NCBI GenBank assembly: GCA_027563935.2
Contig: CM050447.1
Location: 12,182,501 to 12,246,500 of the forward strand
Length of the DNA: 64,000 nucleotides
Direction of reading: 5' to 3'
Source: Costus lasius
Lineage: Eukaryota > Streptophyta > Magnoliopsida > Zingiberales > Costaceae
Positions within the stretch are counted from its first letter, which is position 1. Each line of letters begins with the position of its first letter. The notes beneath the pieces were generated by a model. It was not told the origin of the DNA. It searched no databases and saw nothing but the letters and a program-made list of their open reading frames with translations. This document shows positions 1 to 11,647 of this stretch, piece after piece. Position numbers and translations under genes: made by a program.

Positions 1-430
1 AATAATATAGGTACCAAAGCATAATCGTTACAATTGTAGTAGAGTTAATTATTTGATGGGTAGCTAAGGTATCACTTTCATTAGTTGATGTGCAAGGTCA
101 AATTTAAAATATTATTTGAAATAAATTAATTACTAATGCAAGTAAAAATATTGGATCCAACCTAAGTTATGTCAACCAATAAGTATAACCAATAATGTCA
201 ATCTAGTACAATTTTTCATGCAATTATGGGCTAGTTTGGGCCACTTGCCGATCGCTTTTGCTGGCACGAACAACAGAAGTGGGTCCAATGTTTGCTGTTT
301 GGGACTGATTTTGTGGCTTGGAACTAAGCATTTCAGCGGCCATTGGGAAACTATGTAAAGACGGCTTTCCTAGAAAATTTTTAGCTTTCCCTTCCTGTGA
401 CTTCACATGTCTTCTTCGTAGCCAGCGTCG
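1..430. other. AT-rich flank, nothing recognised
   Basis: Short overlapping ORFs occur on both strands but none resembles a known family, and none has splice-compatible or codon-biased structure. The stretch ends at the target duplication of the hAT MITE. I see no gene here. Confidence 0.5.
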
Positions 431-438
431 CCTAGCGT

Positions 439-938
439 TAGGGGCGTGCAGTAAATTTTTGTCCCGAACCGAACCAAACGGTTCAGCGAATTTGAAAACC
501 GTTCCCGATAACCGATTTTTCGGTTCGGTTAACCGAAAACCGACGGTTAACCGTATTATTTATTTTAAAAAAAAAAATTAAAATTATATAATAATTTAAG
601 ATAAAAAAATATAAATATTCAAACTAACGGTTAACCGTTGGTTTTCTGCGGTTAAGTGTTGGTTTTCGACGGTTAACCGTTGGTATCGATGGTTAACCGG
701 TTTGATTTTTATATAAAATATTTATTTATATATATAAATAAATATTATATATATAAATATTATATGTACGGTTCGGTTCGGTTAACCGCGGTTCGGCGAA
801 GTCCCGAACCGTGAACCGTTATATCTGGGAAAAAACCGACCGATCAAAGAACCGTCGGTTCAGTTAACCGCCAGATCGGTTCGGTTCGACCGGTTAACCG
901 CGGTTCAACGGTTCGGTCGGTTTTTTTGCACACCCCTA
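439..938. mobile_element. hAT-type MITE, 500 bp, with perfect 8-bp TSD
   Basis: The ends are inverted repeats, TAGGGGCGTGCA at the left and TGCACACCCCTA at the right (one mismatch). The 8-bp target duplication CCTAGCGT lies at 431-438 and 939-946. An 8-bp TSD and a TAGGGGTG-like terminus mark the hAT superfamily. There is no transposase ORF, so the element is non-autonomous. The subterminal regions are filled with variants of CGGTTCGGTTAACCG, whose core CGGTTAACCG is palindromic; such arrays are typical hAT transposase binding regions. The middle (about 560-760) is AT-rich. The intact TSD suggests a fairly recent insertion. Confidence 0.93.
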
Positions 939-946
939 CCTAGCGT

Positions 947-1589
947 CGCCTTCGACGCTCAATCGTGCGTCGCTCAACCATCCACCACTCGACCTCCGTC
1001 GCTTGACTAGATTTGGCGCTTGCGTGACCAGCTCTGCTGCTTATTCTGCCACCGCTCGACCAGACTTGCTCCCGCTCTTGTTCCGCTCACATGGCCAGCT
1101 CCGGCGCAAAATCGACCAGATCCTGACACTCGCTCCGGCCCTCACGTGACCAGCTTCGGCGCTTTGCGCTCACTTGATAGCTTCGACGATCTTTCTAACT
1201 CTCCACAGCAACAGTTTGAAACTAAAACTAAACATGTTTTGCCCTTTAAATCATTTAATTAAACATATTTTTGTCATGTAGTGTTAATCTCTATTATAAA
1301 CAAATTGCATATAGAATTTTTGTATTCTAGACATTTGATCGAACACAAGAACACCAACTACTCTAACTAATTGACTTCAAGAATAAGATAGTGTAGTTCT
1401 AGATTAATGTGTATTTTACATATAGTATAGATGGTTAGAGTTCTAAAATTTCTATATTTTAAATATAGATGATTAGATGTTCTAAAATTGAACGGTGTTT
1501 ATTTATATATTTTACATAATGTTTTATATTTGTCTTTGTTATGTAAATATAGTTATGAATTTAGTGAATTTACAAGCATTGGAAAAAAA
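947..1589. other. GC-rich degenerate repeat then AT-rich spacer
   Basis: About 947-1160 is made of loosely repeated CGCTCGACC/CGTCGC units, low in complexity and similar in style to the minisatellite near 39.2 kb. The 80-aa ORF here is a by-product of this composition. The remainder to 1589 is AT-rich with no recognisable feature. Confidence 0.5.
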
Positions 1590-2061
1590 ACATGGCATGG
1601 GTGAGATTTGAACCCAAGAGCTATGAGAGTGCCAAGTCTTATGTTGCATGAGAGGATCAACCCAGCTTCAAGGTCATTGCTAAAGACAAAGGGGGCGCAT
1701 TCCTAATGAAGACTTCCTTTGCACATAAGGGCACAATTGACTTATCCCTCACATTTGGGGATCTTGATCGAGATTGCAAGGGAGAAATCTATTCGGCTTT
1801 GGGGAAAAACCGAGAGCTTGAGGGAGCTTGTGGTGGCGACTTGGAGAAGAGGAGCTTATCTTCTTCCTTGGGCATTTGGTGGCGATTGGAGAGGGAGCTC
1901 ACAACATCTTCCACTCCACTCCCACATTCTCGGATTCAGCTTGGAGGAGTGGCGGCTTGGAGAGAGGGGCGACCATCTTCATCAACCTTCTTCCATGACC
2001 GATTTGGGGCTAGCTTGAGGGAGTCACGCCTTCATCCATTCCATCCTTCATCTGGTTCATT

Positions 2062-2183
2062 TTGGTGGCGGATTGAGTGAGGAGAGCTCATCCCTCCACC
2101 TTAGCCGAGAGTTCCCATCATCTTGGTGGCGGATTGAGTGAGGAGAGCTCATCCTTCCACCTTAGCCGAGAGTTCCCATCATC
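2062..2183. repeat. Two tandem copies of a 61-bp unit inside the LTR
   Basis: The unit starts TTGGTGGCGGATTGAGTGAG and is repeated once with a single visible substitution (CCCTCC versus CCTTCC). It lies inside the LTR of the truncated gypsy element. The overlapping ORFs at about 1706-2445 are created by this GC-rich repeat-bearing LTR and are not called as genes. Confidence 0.85.
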
Positions 2184-3209
2184 TTGGAGCTCGATTGCGG
2201 GTTGCTTGAGAGGAGCTCAAGCTTCATCTACTTGGGCCGAGAGCTTCCATTGCTCTTGGCGTGGTTCTCTTTGGAGGAAGGAGGACCGGCGGCATTTGGG
2301 GGAAGAGGGGACCGGCGGCCATCTCCTATTGGTGGCGCCACCTCTTCACCATCATCCACATTGGGAGCGGCAACATTGCTGTCCATTTGGGGCTGAGCAC
2401 TTCTTGGAGCTAGGAGGTGCAAAGTCTTGCATCAAAACCACTTAGAGGGGCGACTCTAGGGTGAGGCCTCAAGCACTTGTGTTTGAGGAGACTTTGGAGG
2501 AAGATCCGGCCACATCTTGGAGGAGGGGGGCTGATCTTCATCCTCACTTTGCTTATTGCTTAAGAGTGGTATAACTCTTCTTACTTTGAGTTATTTGCAT
2601 TGTATAAACATTGTGAGAACCTTGTGTAGTTATTATTGTTGTTTGTTGGTATCTCTACCCATATTGGGAGAGGCCTACTGCTCATACCTGAGGGTTATTC
2701 CTTGGAGGAGAGATTTTACTGTCCGGTGTGTTTAGCTTGTGACTTGTGCAAGCGCTGTGCTTGTGCAAGAAGCTCGCTCGCTGTGTAGTGGTTGATACTT
2801 GTTTAGGGTTTTGGGCATATGTCTAGTGCCCTTCTATTGTGACTGCCAACGTGTGTGTGACATTTATAGGGCGCCTAAGTCTAAGACGGTCTTTAAGTGT
2901 GCAAAGGGGTTGAGGAGCAACATGTGCTACCCATTCGCCACTTATTGACGTAGGTCTAGGATTAGGAGAAGGCTAGGATTCAGTGCTACCTGAGATCAGC
3001 CTTGGAGCCCAGTTCCATCAGAGCCCAGCCCTTGGAGCGCAGTGCCATCAGATTGAGGCAGTGGATTCAGAGCGTATCTAGTCAGTGCTTAGATTTTGCT
3101 TATTCCGCATAGTGAGTGTTGGCTGGCAAGTTACACAGAGGTGTGTAAGTTGCGCCATCACGCTCAATATTAGTGCAAAAATTTAGGCACAAATTTGGGG
3201 CGTGACAAC

Positions 3210-3221
3210 TGGTATCAGAGC
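3210..3221 (+). other. Primer binding site (initiator tRNA-Met)
   Basis: TGGTATCAGAGC is complementary to the 3' end of plant initiator tRNA-Met. It lies two bases after the CA-ending LTR, as expected for a start site of minus-strand DNA synthesis. It fixes the orientation of the element as plus. Confidence 0.92.
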
Positions 3222-3256
3222 GAAGCTTAGCACGAGTCTGGACCACCAGGATATAG

Positions 3257-4206
3257 ATGTTAGTTGGATTACCGTTTGGGTGTTACGTATGTCGGTGCTT
3301 AGCGCCGGGGCGTAATACCTCGGTATCACCTTCTAATCGATCAGTTCTGGCCAGGCGAGTACAGGATACCTCTGAGAACGGTCCGTCCAGTGAATTCACA
3401 GAGCAGCACACCATTGCACCGAGGACTAGGAGTATGACACAGTTTGAGGAGCGGTTCTCCAGATTGGAGGGCGCTATTGGTTTAGATGATGATTCAGACT
3501 GGCAGGGAGAGCCTCTTGCTGAACGCCTAGAGGCATTGATGGAGATGTTCTATCAGTATAGGGACTACACTGATGGGAGGATTGGCACATTGGCGCACGA
3601 GTTAGAGACTGTTACGGCAGAGATTACAACATTGAGGTTGTTGGTGGCACAGGTGGCTTCCCACCCACCTACCCCACTTGCACCACCCCTTGTTCAGCCT
3701 GCTAGACGCCATATTCCGGATCCAGTCACTTTCTCATGAGCGAGAGTGGTAAAAGAGTTGGATAATTTCATTTTTGACATGGAGCATTATTTCCGGGCAG
3801 CAGGAGTTGCTGATACAGATCAGATAGAGGTATGTGCATCCTACCTGCGTGGGGATGCCAAGTTATGGTGGAGGACCTCTATAGCTCCTAGGACAGAGGG
3901 AGAGAACCCAGAGATTGCTACTTGGGACGATTTGAAGACTGAGATGAGGGCTCAGTTTAGACCCGTGAACACTCTACATGATGCTCGCATGACATTGAGA
4001 TATTTGGGGCAGATTGGCTCAATTCGGGAGTATGTTAAGTAGTTTGCCACTTTACTGCTTGAAATACCGAACAAGAATGAAGAGGAGAAGTTCCACGACT
4101 TTCTGGGAGGTTTACAGCCGTGGGCACTTGCAGAGGTCAGAGGCCAGTCAGTGACCACCTATAGGGAGGCGGTTGCAGCAGCTGATGGATTAGTGGACAT
4201 GAGATG
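3257..4206 (+). pseudogene. Broken Ty3/gypsy gag fragment
   Basis: One plus-strand frame carries a gag polyprotein with a coiled-coil-like N-terminal part, then the retrotransposon gag core (LRGDAKLWWRT, a WDDLKTEM segment and a LRYLGQIGSIREY segment). The frame is interrupted by an in-frame TGA at 3737-3739 and a TAG at 4040-4042. It is then lost at about 4206, before any zinc knuckle. The product would be the capsid-like particle protein. The Q-to-stop at 4040 fits a C-to-T change. It cannot be functional as it stands. Confidence 0.85.
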
Positions 4207-4316
4207 ATCTAATTTACAATGTGATGATCTAATTTTGAATTATTTTTAGGTCAACTATGCCAACAAATTGAAATGCAATGATAACTCTTAAATACCTAAA
4301 CCCATGACTAGCTAGG

Positions 4317-5876
4317 TGTCACACCCTAATTTTTCGCTATGGAAAACACAGGGGTGATGGCACAAGTCTTCACTTGTCAGCCCAATAACTCAGCCCAATA
4401 CAGACTAACAGGATTCCCCACTTGAGTTTGTGTACAACTCTACTACTCCAAGGCCCAATACACAGGTTCTTGTACACAATGCTACTTACACCGCACACAG
4501 CCTAATTTTACACAGAGCGCTCCCACTTACACAATGAGAAGCCCCCGCGCTACACAACTTACACAATGTATAGACCCCGGTTACACAATCTATGACTTCA
4601 CAATACCCCAAGGTCCGAGTTGTGTGCCCCGTGTAGAAAACCCTATACCCCGGCTTAACCCCACTCAATGAGAAGGTGGCGTAAGCACAAGGAAGAAGTT
4701 CTCTTCACAAGTAAATAGAATCTCTACCTCTACACACTTAGTGCACACTCATTGAGTAGCACCCCTTTACCTTTGAGTATCACCTCTTAACTCAAGTAAT
4801 CCTTGAACAAGACCTTGCGCCCTTAACACAAGAGACACTAGGTTTTCTCAAGAAGACTAGAATCAAGATGCTCACTCAAAATTTCGGCATGACCTCTCCT
4901 CTTTCATGGAGTATGCGCAAGTATAGAAAGAGACACAATCACAATCGAAAATACTCACAAGAACCAAAAAACCACAACACCACAATCTAAGAGGAAAATA
5001 CCATTTTCATTAAAAGAACATGATACACAAAACCTCTCAAGTTTTTCACTCAACACATGTACAAAACCGATACAAGTTCACATACAAGAGATTACCCTAA
5101 ACAAGTAGTAAACTCCTATGCGCCAAGCTTTGGTGTCCTCTCGTCAAATCCTTGTTGAATGAAGCCTTCTCCTCATCTTCACTTGGTGTCCTCTCGTTAA
5201 GATGAAGATCGCCGGAGCCTTGGAGATCGCCACCGGTTGCAAGGAGAAGCACGCCACAAATTGTCGCCCTTCAAGGAAGTCTCGTCCACAATGAAACTCG
5301 CCAAGCAACAATGCAAGTGGTGGTTCCACACGCCACACACTTTTCCTTAGACATGCGCCCCATGTCTTTAGGTAGTTACCTATGCCGCCTATAGGTGTAA
5401 GGCCTAGGTTGAAGAAGGGTGCACCCCCTTCTAACTTCAGAGATGTCCAGCCCCTCAACCCGGTCTTCAGATCTTTATAGCATCCATCATGCCCTGGTTC
5501 GAATCTCAATGCCTGCACTTTTTCTCTGCATTATCCCCCAGTGCTAAGGGACCATGCCATAAGTATAGGCATATGTTTCTTTTGCATCCCAGAACAATTC
5601 TCTGCATTATCCCCTAGCGCTAAGGGATCATGCCATAAGTATAGGCATCTGTTTCTTTTGCATCCCAGAACAATGATAAACCTTCAGCTCCACGCCAGTA
5701 CCCCCGGGCCATACCCGAGAATCAGGGAAGCTCCAAGCTGCAACCTGAAAAGTATAACACATCATTAGTAGTTCACCTCTCCTAGGTGATCTCCTTTTTG
5801 TTTCTCCTTGTTCTTCTTGCTGCCATAACCTCATGAACAAGGAGGGGAATGCCACCTGCATTCCCGGGTCATGACA
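4317..5876 (-). mobile_element. Solo LTR of a Ty3/gypsy element with 5-bp TSD
   Basis: The 1,560-bp unit begins TGTCACACCC and ends TCATGACA (TG...CA), and is flanked by the direct repeat CTAGG at 4312-4316 and 5877-5881. No PBS, PPT or coding domain is inside, so it is a solo LTR left by LTR-LTR recombination. Its 4317 end, read on the minus strand, resembles the 3' end of the LTR that closes at 3207 (both end in a G-rich stretch followed by GTGACA after a CATCACNC segment). It is therefore probably a minus-oriented relative of that element. The ORFs at 5144-5861 are by-products. Confidence 0.88.
5522..5674. repeat. Tandem duplication of a 76-bp unit in the solo LTR
   Basis: The segment TTCTCTGCATTATCCCC... 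ending at CATCCCAGAACAAT occurs twice in tandem (5522-5597 and 5598-5673) with about five substitutions. It lies near the upstream end of the LTR as read on the minus strand, where duplicated enhancer-like units are common. The function is unknown. Confidence 0.85.
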
Positions 5877-5919
5877 CTAGGCAACCTTCCATATTTGATC
5901 TCTCTAGCAATATGGAGCC

Positions 5920-6693
5920 TAGGGGTGAGCATAATTCGATTTTTACCGAATTTACCTATTGGTAAATCAGTTTGGTAAATTCGATATCAGTTTTTGATTC
6001 GGTAATAATTTTTATATAATTCGGTATTCGATTTTTGGTTCAATAAAAAAAATTTTGGTGCAGTAATTTATCGATGTACCGATATACATATATATTTATA
6101 TATATTTTTCTAAGCTTGACTCAGCTTTCGCCCAACCCAAACTCATGTTCTTAGTCATATTCTTAGTTCTCTTCTTAACATTTCTCAACCTAGCTCAATT
6201 CATATTCCTAACCAATTTTTTTTTTATTAATTATTACATAGAGTTACTCTCTCAAACTCATATTCTTAGTTCTTTCTCAACACTTCTCAACCTAACCAAA
6301 TTCATAATCCTAACCCAATTTTTATTTTTTATTAATTATCACATAGAGTTAAAAAATATGACAATGTTACCTTAATTTTTTCTCTTTATATTTAATTTTT
6401 ATCATAATTATTTATTACATAATAAATAAAATAGTTAAATCAATTACAATTAATTTAAAATTATCAATAATTTAATAATTTACCAAATTTACCGATCAGT
6501 AAATTGGTAATTTATCAATTAATATTTTTCTTAATCGGTTTTGATTTTAAAATTTTAAGTTTGATTTTTAAAATATTTGATAATTCAGTATTCGGTAAAT
6601 TAGTTAAATTGGTAATTTATCAATTAATATTTTTCTTAATCGGTTTTGATTTTAAAATTTTAAGTTTGATTTTTTATCAAATACTCACCCCTA
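5920..6693. mobile_element. hAT-type MITE (left arm), split by the nested LTR element
   Basis: The left end TAGGGGTGAGCA at 5920 pairs with the right end TACTCACCCCTA at 6682-6693. The interior is very AT-rich and full of variants of GGTAAATTTACC and AATTCGGTA, a palindromic subterminal array. The LTR element at 6695-22130 inserted in the last bases of the right terminus, so the right border continues at 22131-22134. The 8-bp target duplication is ATGGAGCC (5912-5919) on the left and GTAGAGCC (22135-22142) on the right, two transitions apart. This MITE is therefore the oldest layer of the nest. Confidence 0.85.
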
Positions 6694-6694
6694 G

Positions 6695-7322
6695 TGTTAG
6701 GGCCCGGTTCAGGCGGCTCGGCCCAACCCAAGCCCAAGCCCACACAGAGACCCAATTCCGGGTCAAAATCGGGTCAACGCCCGATTGAGGAGAATTTCAT
6801 CCACGTCGTCACGCTCGTAGTCGCGGAAGCGAGCTCGACTCCGCGAAGCTCGGACGCGGGCGGGCGGCGCGTGAAGCTCTGGCGGACGAAGCGGAAATCT
6901 ACGGAGGCTTCGTCTTCACCAGAGATGGGAGACGTGGAGTTCGGAAGCTGCGGAGGATTCGGGGCAGCCGGAAGACGCGGACAGGCGGCTCTTCCCCTTG
7001 AAGACGGCGAGCGAACGACGCGAACAGCGCGTCGTCTTCGCGAGCGTAGCGGACGACGCGGACAGCGACGATGGAGGACGCGACGGCGTGGTCCACGCGA
7101 ACGAGCTTCCAGATGGAAGGACACCGCTGGGCGACGGAGCGTGCGGCGCAGAGAGAAGCTCGTCTCCGCGAGACTCGGACACGGAGACTGGCAGCAGCGG
7201 GTCTTCGGCGGGTTTCTCGGAGCGGACGAAGCAGCCGAAGGCGAAGCTTCCCTATAAAGACTCGACGAGGCGGACGAGCTCGGGGTGCGTAGAGGCGTCA
7301 CCACTCCACAAAGGAGAGGTGA
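6695..7322 (+). repeat. Left LTR, 5' part, of the non-autonomous element
   Basis: This stretch matches 20717-21341 nearly base for base (offset 14,022) up to GGAGAGG, where the Athila-type LTR begins. It is GC-rich (CGAAG/GCGGACG repeats), which opens long overlapping frames on both strands. None of these is conserved as protein, so they are not called as genes. A TATA box lies at 7253. Confidence 0.9.
7253..7258 (+). promoter_or_regulatory. LTR TATA box
   Basis: TATAAA in the context CCTATAAAGACTCGA, with the identical box at 21275-21280 in the other LTR. It sits about 560 bp into a 1.4-kb LTR, where U3 would meet R, so it is the likely start signal for the element's transcript. No experimental evidence. 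Confidence 0.65.
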
Positions 7323-8623
7323 TGTGATGCATTTGTGCTTGATATTTCCATATACTATGAAGCATTTTTCTGTTAAATTATCGCGTTTGCATCATAATTT
7401 TTACTTAAATTCTTCCATACACGCGGAATCTACACAAGATCTGGTGTTATCTAACTTTTCAGGAAATTCTGAAGAAACTGAAGTTTTCACAGCCGGGTTG
7501 TGAAGATTTTCCCAACCCGGGAAAAGTTCCGTCTGTCACGAAAATCTGCTCGACTCTAACTCGGTGGGCTCCAAATCTTAAGGGCACTTTGGTAAATGTT
7601 AATCACGGCTATAGGGGGATAAAAGGGAAGCTTTGTGACCTTAAATGATCATCAAACCCTAATCAAGAGAAGGGAAAAACGGCTGTGGACGCGACTTGGG
7701 CGGCTGGAGAAGACAAAGCACGATTTCAAGGAAAAGAGGAGTCCTTTGAAGCCCCTAGCAAAGATTTCTTCATCTACTCAGAAAGGGGAGTCAAGATATC
7801 TCTTAATCCTTCATTGTTGCTTCTAGCCTCCAAATGGATTTCTTGAGCGTGAGCTTGTTGTCGAATATTCATGATGTCTCTAAGATGATTGTAGCTTAAA
7901 GTACTATCGGGGTTAGGGCTTAGCCCTATGCCTAAAACGCATTCATGAAGTAGTTTATTATTTTGATATGTTGGTTTGATTTAGTTGACCTAGCATATGT
8001 GTTTATCGTTTCCTTACAACTCTTATTGCATATTATTGATCTCCGATATCGAGAGAAAAAGCGACAGCCCAATCTCGATATCGGTGTTTGTATGTTTTGG
8101 ACGTTGGGAGAAAAAGCGACAGCCCAATCCCGACATCGGATCTCGTATGCTCGGGCGCGTGAAGAAGAGCACGAAAGTAGCTCTTCTCCCACGTGAGAGA
8201 ACAACTATTCATCCTTCGCCCAATGGGCCTATGTAAATTTACAAGCCACGAAAGTAGGAGGTAGATTTGCATAAGCACCGAACCGTGCTGCTGAAAGGGG
8301 GCGGTTTGTACCATTTGATGGATCTCTTCAACTTATCAAACTTTGCATGTCATGTAGTTACTACTTTCGTTTGCGGATTGGCATAGCGGTGAAGCCCGAT
8401 GCCCCGATATTGTCCCATAATAGAAATCCGATCGTTTATCTGTCCGCTTGCTACTTTCCTTGCTTAGCATTTACTTATTAATTGTTAGTTATTTCGATCA
8501 CTTTAAATCAACCCTTGATTTGTCTATACTGCGACTCAAGGATTTACCGGTACTTGACAAATTGGTCTCTGTGGACGATATAATTTACTACTTCGGTTAG
8601 ACCGTACACTTGTGGGCCTATCA
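7323..8623 (+). repeat. Athila-type LTR, left copy
   Basis: It starts TGTGATGCATTTG and ends GGGCCTATCA, 1,301 bp. It matches 17807-19107 with substitutions seen near 7413 (T/G), 7496 (G/C), 7539 (C/T), 8375 (G/A) and 8528 (T/G), about 99.6% identity. A TATA-like GGATAAAAGG lies at 7618-7627. The short ORFs inside are identical in both copies because the DNA is, not because they are genes. Confidence 0.93.
8043..8084 (+). other. Perfect 12-bp stem-loop in the LTR
   Basis: CCGATATCGAGA at 8043-8054 is followed, after an 18-nt loop, by its exact reverse complement TCTCGATATCGG at 8073-8084. The loop plus right arm is partly repeated just downstream (GAAAAAGCGACAGCCCAATC again near 8111). The same structure is in the right LTR at 18527-18568. 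It lies late in the LTR, so it would be in the R/U5 part of the RNA and present at both transcript ends. A role in dimerisation, packaging or 3' processing is inference only. Confidence 0.8.
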
Positions 8624-8629
8624 AGTTTT

Positions 8630-8648
8630 TGGCGCCGTTGCCGAGGAC
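8630..8648 (+). other. Primer binding site (tRNA-Asp type)
   Basis: TGGCGCCGTTGCCGAGGAC follows the LTR end by six bases. It matches the TGGCGCCGTTGCCGGGGA primer site usual for Athila/Tat elements. The repeat copy after the second LTR (about 19114) has the standard GGGG where this one has GAGG, so the left site carries a G-to-A change. Confidence 0.9.
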
Positions 8649-8767
8649 CAATTTCGCCATTAACGATTAAATCTGATAAATTCGCGGGATTAGATAAAAA
8701 AAAATGCGCTCTGTATTTTGATCCATCTTACTGTTGAAAATTTGATAATCTATCTTGAGGCTTGTGC

Positions 8768-11647
8768 ATGCGCAGGACTTTGCGGAGTGAACATTTGATC
8801 AACGAGGATCCAGAGATCGAAAAAACATTCCGACTCCGACGCAAGCAAGCTCGAGCTAAAGCAAAAGAGAAGCAGAATTCAACAGAAATGGACCAAAACC
8901 GCTCACTTCGAGATTTTGCATCTCCCTCCGTGCAGGGACTTCATTCGAGTTTTGCCCGTCCGACTATCGAAGCTAACAACTTCGAAATAAAGCCGGCATT
9001 CCTTGCCATGCTACAGAAGGAACAATTCGGGGGAATGCCAAATGAAGATCCTGCACTCCACCTCTCAATGTTCCTAGAATACTGTGATACGTTCAAAATG
9101 GGAGGGATATCCATCGATGCTCTGAGATTGAGGCTCTTCCCCTTTACCCTAAAGGATCGAGCACGTGCATGGCTTCAGTCACTGCCGAATGGAGCGATCA
9201 CCACCTGGGAAGGGCTATCACACTCATTCCTCGCCAAGTACTTCCCACCGAGCAAGACAGCTCAATTGAGAGGGCAGATCACTGGATTTAAGCAAAGGGA
9301 CGACGAATCATTATACGAAGCGTGGGATCATTTCAAGGAGCTTCAATGGATTTGTCCACACCACGGCCTCGAAAAGTGGTTATTAGTTTCTTCCTTTTAC
9401 AATGCTTTAAATTTTAACACTCGAATGACTGTGGATGCAGCATCAGGTGGAGCCTTCATGAACAAACGTGTTGATGATGCTCTAGAACTACTGGAGGATA
9501 TGGCACTTAACCATCATCAATGGACAAGTGAAAGAAGCATCCATACGAGGGTCACTGGTAAGACTGATACTGATACCATGGATTTTTTGGCAAAGAAGGT
9601 AGACTCTTTATCTCAAGAGTTAAATGCACTACGTTTAAATGCTTTTTCATCATCTTCTCAACCTTCTCAATTGTATCAAGTTAATGCACTTGCCTGTGAG
9701 ATATGTGGTTGTACAGGTCATAAATCATATGAGTGTCAATTTGTATGTCTCACCCAAAATCAACCTGAAGAGGCCATCAATGCAGTGAATCAATTCAACC
9801 AAAGGCCTCAAAATAACCCGTATTCAAGCACGTACAACCCGGGATGGAGAAACCATCCCAACTTCTCCTACCGGACGAATCAACCCCAGATTTCCCAGCC
9901 CGGTTATCAACCACAGGTTTCTCAACCGGTCCCTCAAGCAATTTACCACCAACCACCAGGTTTTCAGCAAAAACCATACCCCCAACCCCAGAAATCGAAT
10001 TTGGAGGCTATGCTAGAGAGTTTGGCTATTGCGCAGTCGAAACAAAATGAGATCATCAATCAAATGAATTCCAAGATGGATGCCTTAGCAGCTCACAACA
10101 AAATGCTGGAAACCCAGATTGCCCAGCAAGCTACCGCCTCATCCCGACCTCAAGGACAACTGCCCGGTCAACCAGAAGAGAACCCACGTGAGCACTGTAA
10201 CGCTGTGTCCACACGCAGTGGCAAACAGTTGGTTGAGCCGGAAATAGATAAAAATCATGGAGATGGACAGCAAGGTGGAAATCAAAGAGACCAATCACCG
10301 TTGGAAGAGTCTGATCGCCCACATGATGAGCAGCCCGTTTACATTCCACCACCGCCGTATGTTCCACCTGTACCGTTTCCTCAATGCTTGGCGAAAGCCA
10401 AGTTGGACAAACAATTTGGAAAATTCCTTGAGGTACTAAAAAAATTATACATCAATGTTCCTTTTACTGATGCATTATCGCAGATGCCAACCTACAAAAA
10501 ATTCCTCAAGGACATCCTATCCAATAAGAGAAAGATTGATGAGCAAGGAAAGGTGGCGCTAACCGAGGAGTGTAGCGCGATCATTCAAAATAAGCTTCCC
10601 CCGAAGCTTAAGGATCCCGGGAGCTTTTCCATACCGTGCTCCGTTGGTGCCATGACTTTCGACCGTGCCTTGTGCGACTTGGGCGCAAGCGTCAGCCTAA
10701 TGCCCTACTCCATATTTGAGAAGTTAGAACTTGGAGAACTCAAACCTACTACAATCTCACTTCAACTCGCCGATCGCTCGGTAAGATATCCGGTGGGCAT
10801 ATTGGAAGATGTGCCCATTCGCGTGGGTAAGTTCTTTGTTCCTGCTGATTTTGTAGTTTTAGAAATGGAGGAGGATCACCGTCTCCCAATAATTTTAGGG
10901 AGACCGTTTTTAGCCACGGCAGGCGCGATCATTGATGTGAAAAACGGGCGACTTACTTTGAAGATAGGTGAGGAAACCATCGAGTTTGATCTTTCAGAAA
11001 GTCTAAAGAAGCCTTGCCTTGCAGGGTCATGCTGTAGCGTCGATGTGTTGGAAACCATACCGGACGGCTCCGATGTGGTACAAAGTCGAGAAGACCCACT
11101 TGAGAGGTGCTTACTCAATGAAGAAAACACTAGCGCCGGAGACGAGAAAGAATCATACTCAAGGTTACTCGACTCCACTCCAAAAATTGAAGGCAAAAGA
11201 GAGAAGTTAGAGTTTCCAAGTGTAGCGAAACCGGAGGTAACCACTGCACAAAAGATTGAACTTAAAGTCCTACCGAATAACCTAAGGTATGAATTCCTTG
11301 GTGATGACTCCACCCTTCCGGTTATCGTCGATGCGAACCTAAGTAAGTATCAAACTCAACTTCTTCTTGAAGAGCTTAAACAACGAAAGAAGGTAATTGG
11401 ATATTCTATTGATGATATCAAGGGTATTAATCCATCTCTTTGTATGCACAGGATCTTCCTAGAAGAGGGGAGTAAGCCCACCGTGGAATGCCAAAGACGT
11501 TTAAATCCTAATATGAAAGATGTTGTCAAAAAGGAGATACTCAAAGTTTTGGACGCCGGGGTGATCTACCCAATCTCGGACAGCAAATGGGTTAGCCCCG
11601 TTCATGTGGTCCCAAAGAAAGGGGGGAGTGACAATGGTCGAGAATGA
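8768..11647 (+). CDS. Athila-type gag-protease, running into the start of RT
   Basis: The first ATG in frame is 8768; the open frame itself begins six bases earlier. In order it holds a basic N-terminus, the gag capsid core ([16 protein letters not shown] then SFLAKYFPP at about 9125-9245), a CCHC zinc knuckle ([14 protein letters not shown], about 9694-9735) that binds the genomic RNA, a proline/glutamine-rich linker, and an aspartic protease whose active-site motif is DLGAS (Asp codon at 10676-10678). The frame then enters the RT N-terminus (HVVPKK). It ends at a TGA (11645-11647) because of a frameshift at the six-G run 11621-11626; the RT continues in the next frame. Gag forms the cytoplasmic particle and the protease cuts the polyprotein. 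A partial second copy is at 19247-19590. Confidence 0.92.
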   Translation: MRRTLRSEHLINEDPEIEKTFRLRRKQARAKAKEKQNSTEMDQNRSLRDFASPSVQGLHSSFARPTIEANNFEIKPAFLAMLQKEQFGGMPNEDPALHLSMFLEYCDTFKMGGISIDALRLRLFPFTLKDRARAWLQSLPNGAITTWEGLSHSFLAKYFPPSKTAQLRGQITGFKQRDDESLYEAWDHFKELQWICPHHGLEKWLLVSSFYNALNFNTRMTVDAASGGAFMNKRVDDALELLEDMALNHHQWTSERSIHTRVTGKTDTDTMDFLAKKVDSLSQELNALRLNAFSSSSQPSQLYQVNALACEICGCTGHKSYECQFVCLTQNQPEEAINAVNQFNQRPQNNPYSSTYNPGWRNHPNFSYRTNQPQISQPGYQPQVSQPVPQAIYHQPPGFQQKPYPQPQKSNLEAMLESLAIAQSKQNEIINQMNSKMDALAAHNKMLETQIAQQATASSRPQGQLPGQPEENPREHCNAVSTRSGKQLVEPEIDKNHGDGQQGGNQRDQSPLEESDRPHDEQPVYIPPPPYVPPVPFPQCLAKAKLDKQFGKFLEVLKKLYINVPFTDALSQMPTYKKFLKDILSNKRKIDEQGKVALTEECSAIIQNKLPPKLKDPGSFSIPCSVGAMTFDRALCDLGASVSLMPYSIFEKLELGELKPTTISLQLADRSVRYPVGILEDVPIRVGKFFVPADFVVLEMEEDHRLPIILGRPFLATAGAIIDVKNGRLTLKIGEETIEFDLSESLKKPCLAGSCCSVDVLETIPDGSDVVQSREDPLERCLLNEENTSAGDEKESYSRLLDSTPKIEGKREKLEFPSVAKPEVTTAQKIELKVLPNNLRYEFLGDDSTLPVIVDANLSKYQTQLLLEELKQRKKVIGYSIDDIKGINPSLCMHRIFLEEGSKPTVECQRRLNPNMKDVVKKEILKVLDAGVIYPISDSKWVSPVHVVPKKGGSDNGRE

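Larger units (their letters stand above)
1590..4206 (+). mobile_element. Truncated Ty3/gypsy element: LTR, PBS, 5' gag
   Basis: A long LTR-like stretch ends in ...GGGGCGTGACA at 3207. It is followed after two bases by a primer binding site for initiator tRNA-Met and then by a gag reading frame that stops abruptly near 4206. Protease, RT and integrase are absent, so the 3' part is deleted. The left LTR border is uncertain: the text around 1590-1720 resembles the interior of the solo LTR at 4317-5876 read on its minus strand (a tRNA-like GATTTGAACCC motif, then GGGGGCGCAT), which suggests the LTR is itself truncated at its 5' end. The family is probably a chromovirus, but without pol this is not certain. 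Confidence 0.75.

Noticed and set aside
1600..1625. GATTTGAACCC, like a tRNA T-arm
   Set aside because: No acceptor stem or cloverleaf can be drawn around it, and it lies in an LTR-like region with a similar motif in the related solo LTR.
1706..2445. Frames of 99-124 aa
   Set aside because: They are in a GC-rich LTR with an inner 61-bp tandem duplication; no domain, and the PBS downstream identifies the context.
5144..5861. Minus-strand frames of 77-124 aa
   Set aside because: They lie inside a solo LTR with TSD; no domain and partly made of a 76-bp duplication.
6694..7327. Long overlapping frames of 100-190 aa on both strands, repeated at 20482-21728 (up to 310 aa)
   Set aside because: They are in LTRs of the non-autonomous element. 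The protein is R/S-rich, all frames are open because of GC-rich repeats, and the match between the two places is explained by LTR identity.
7932..8314. Frames found identically at 18416-18798
   Set aside because: Identity follows from the two LTRs of a young element, not from protein conservation.
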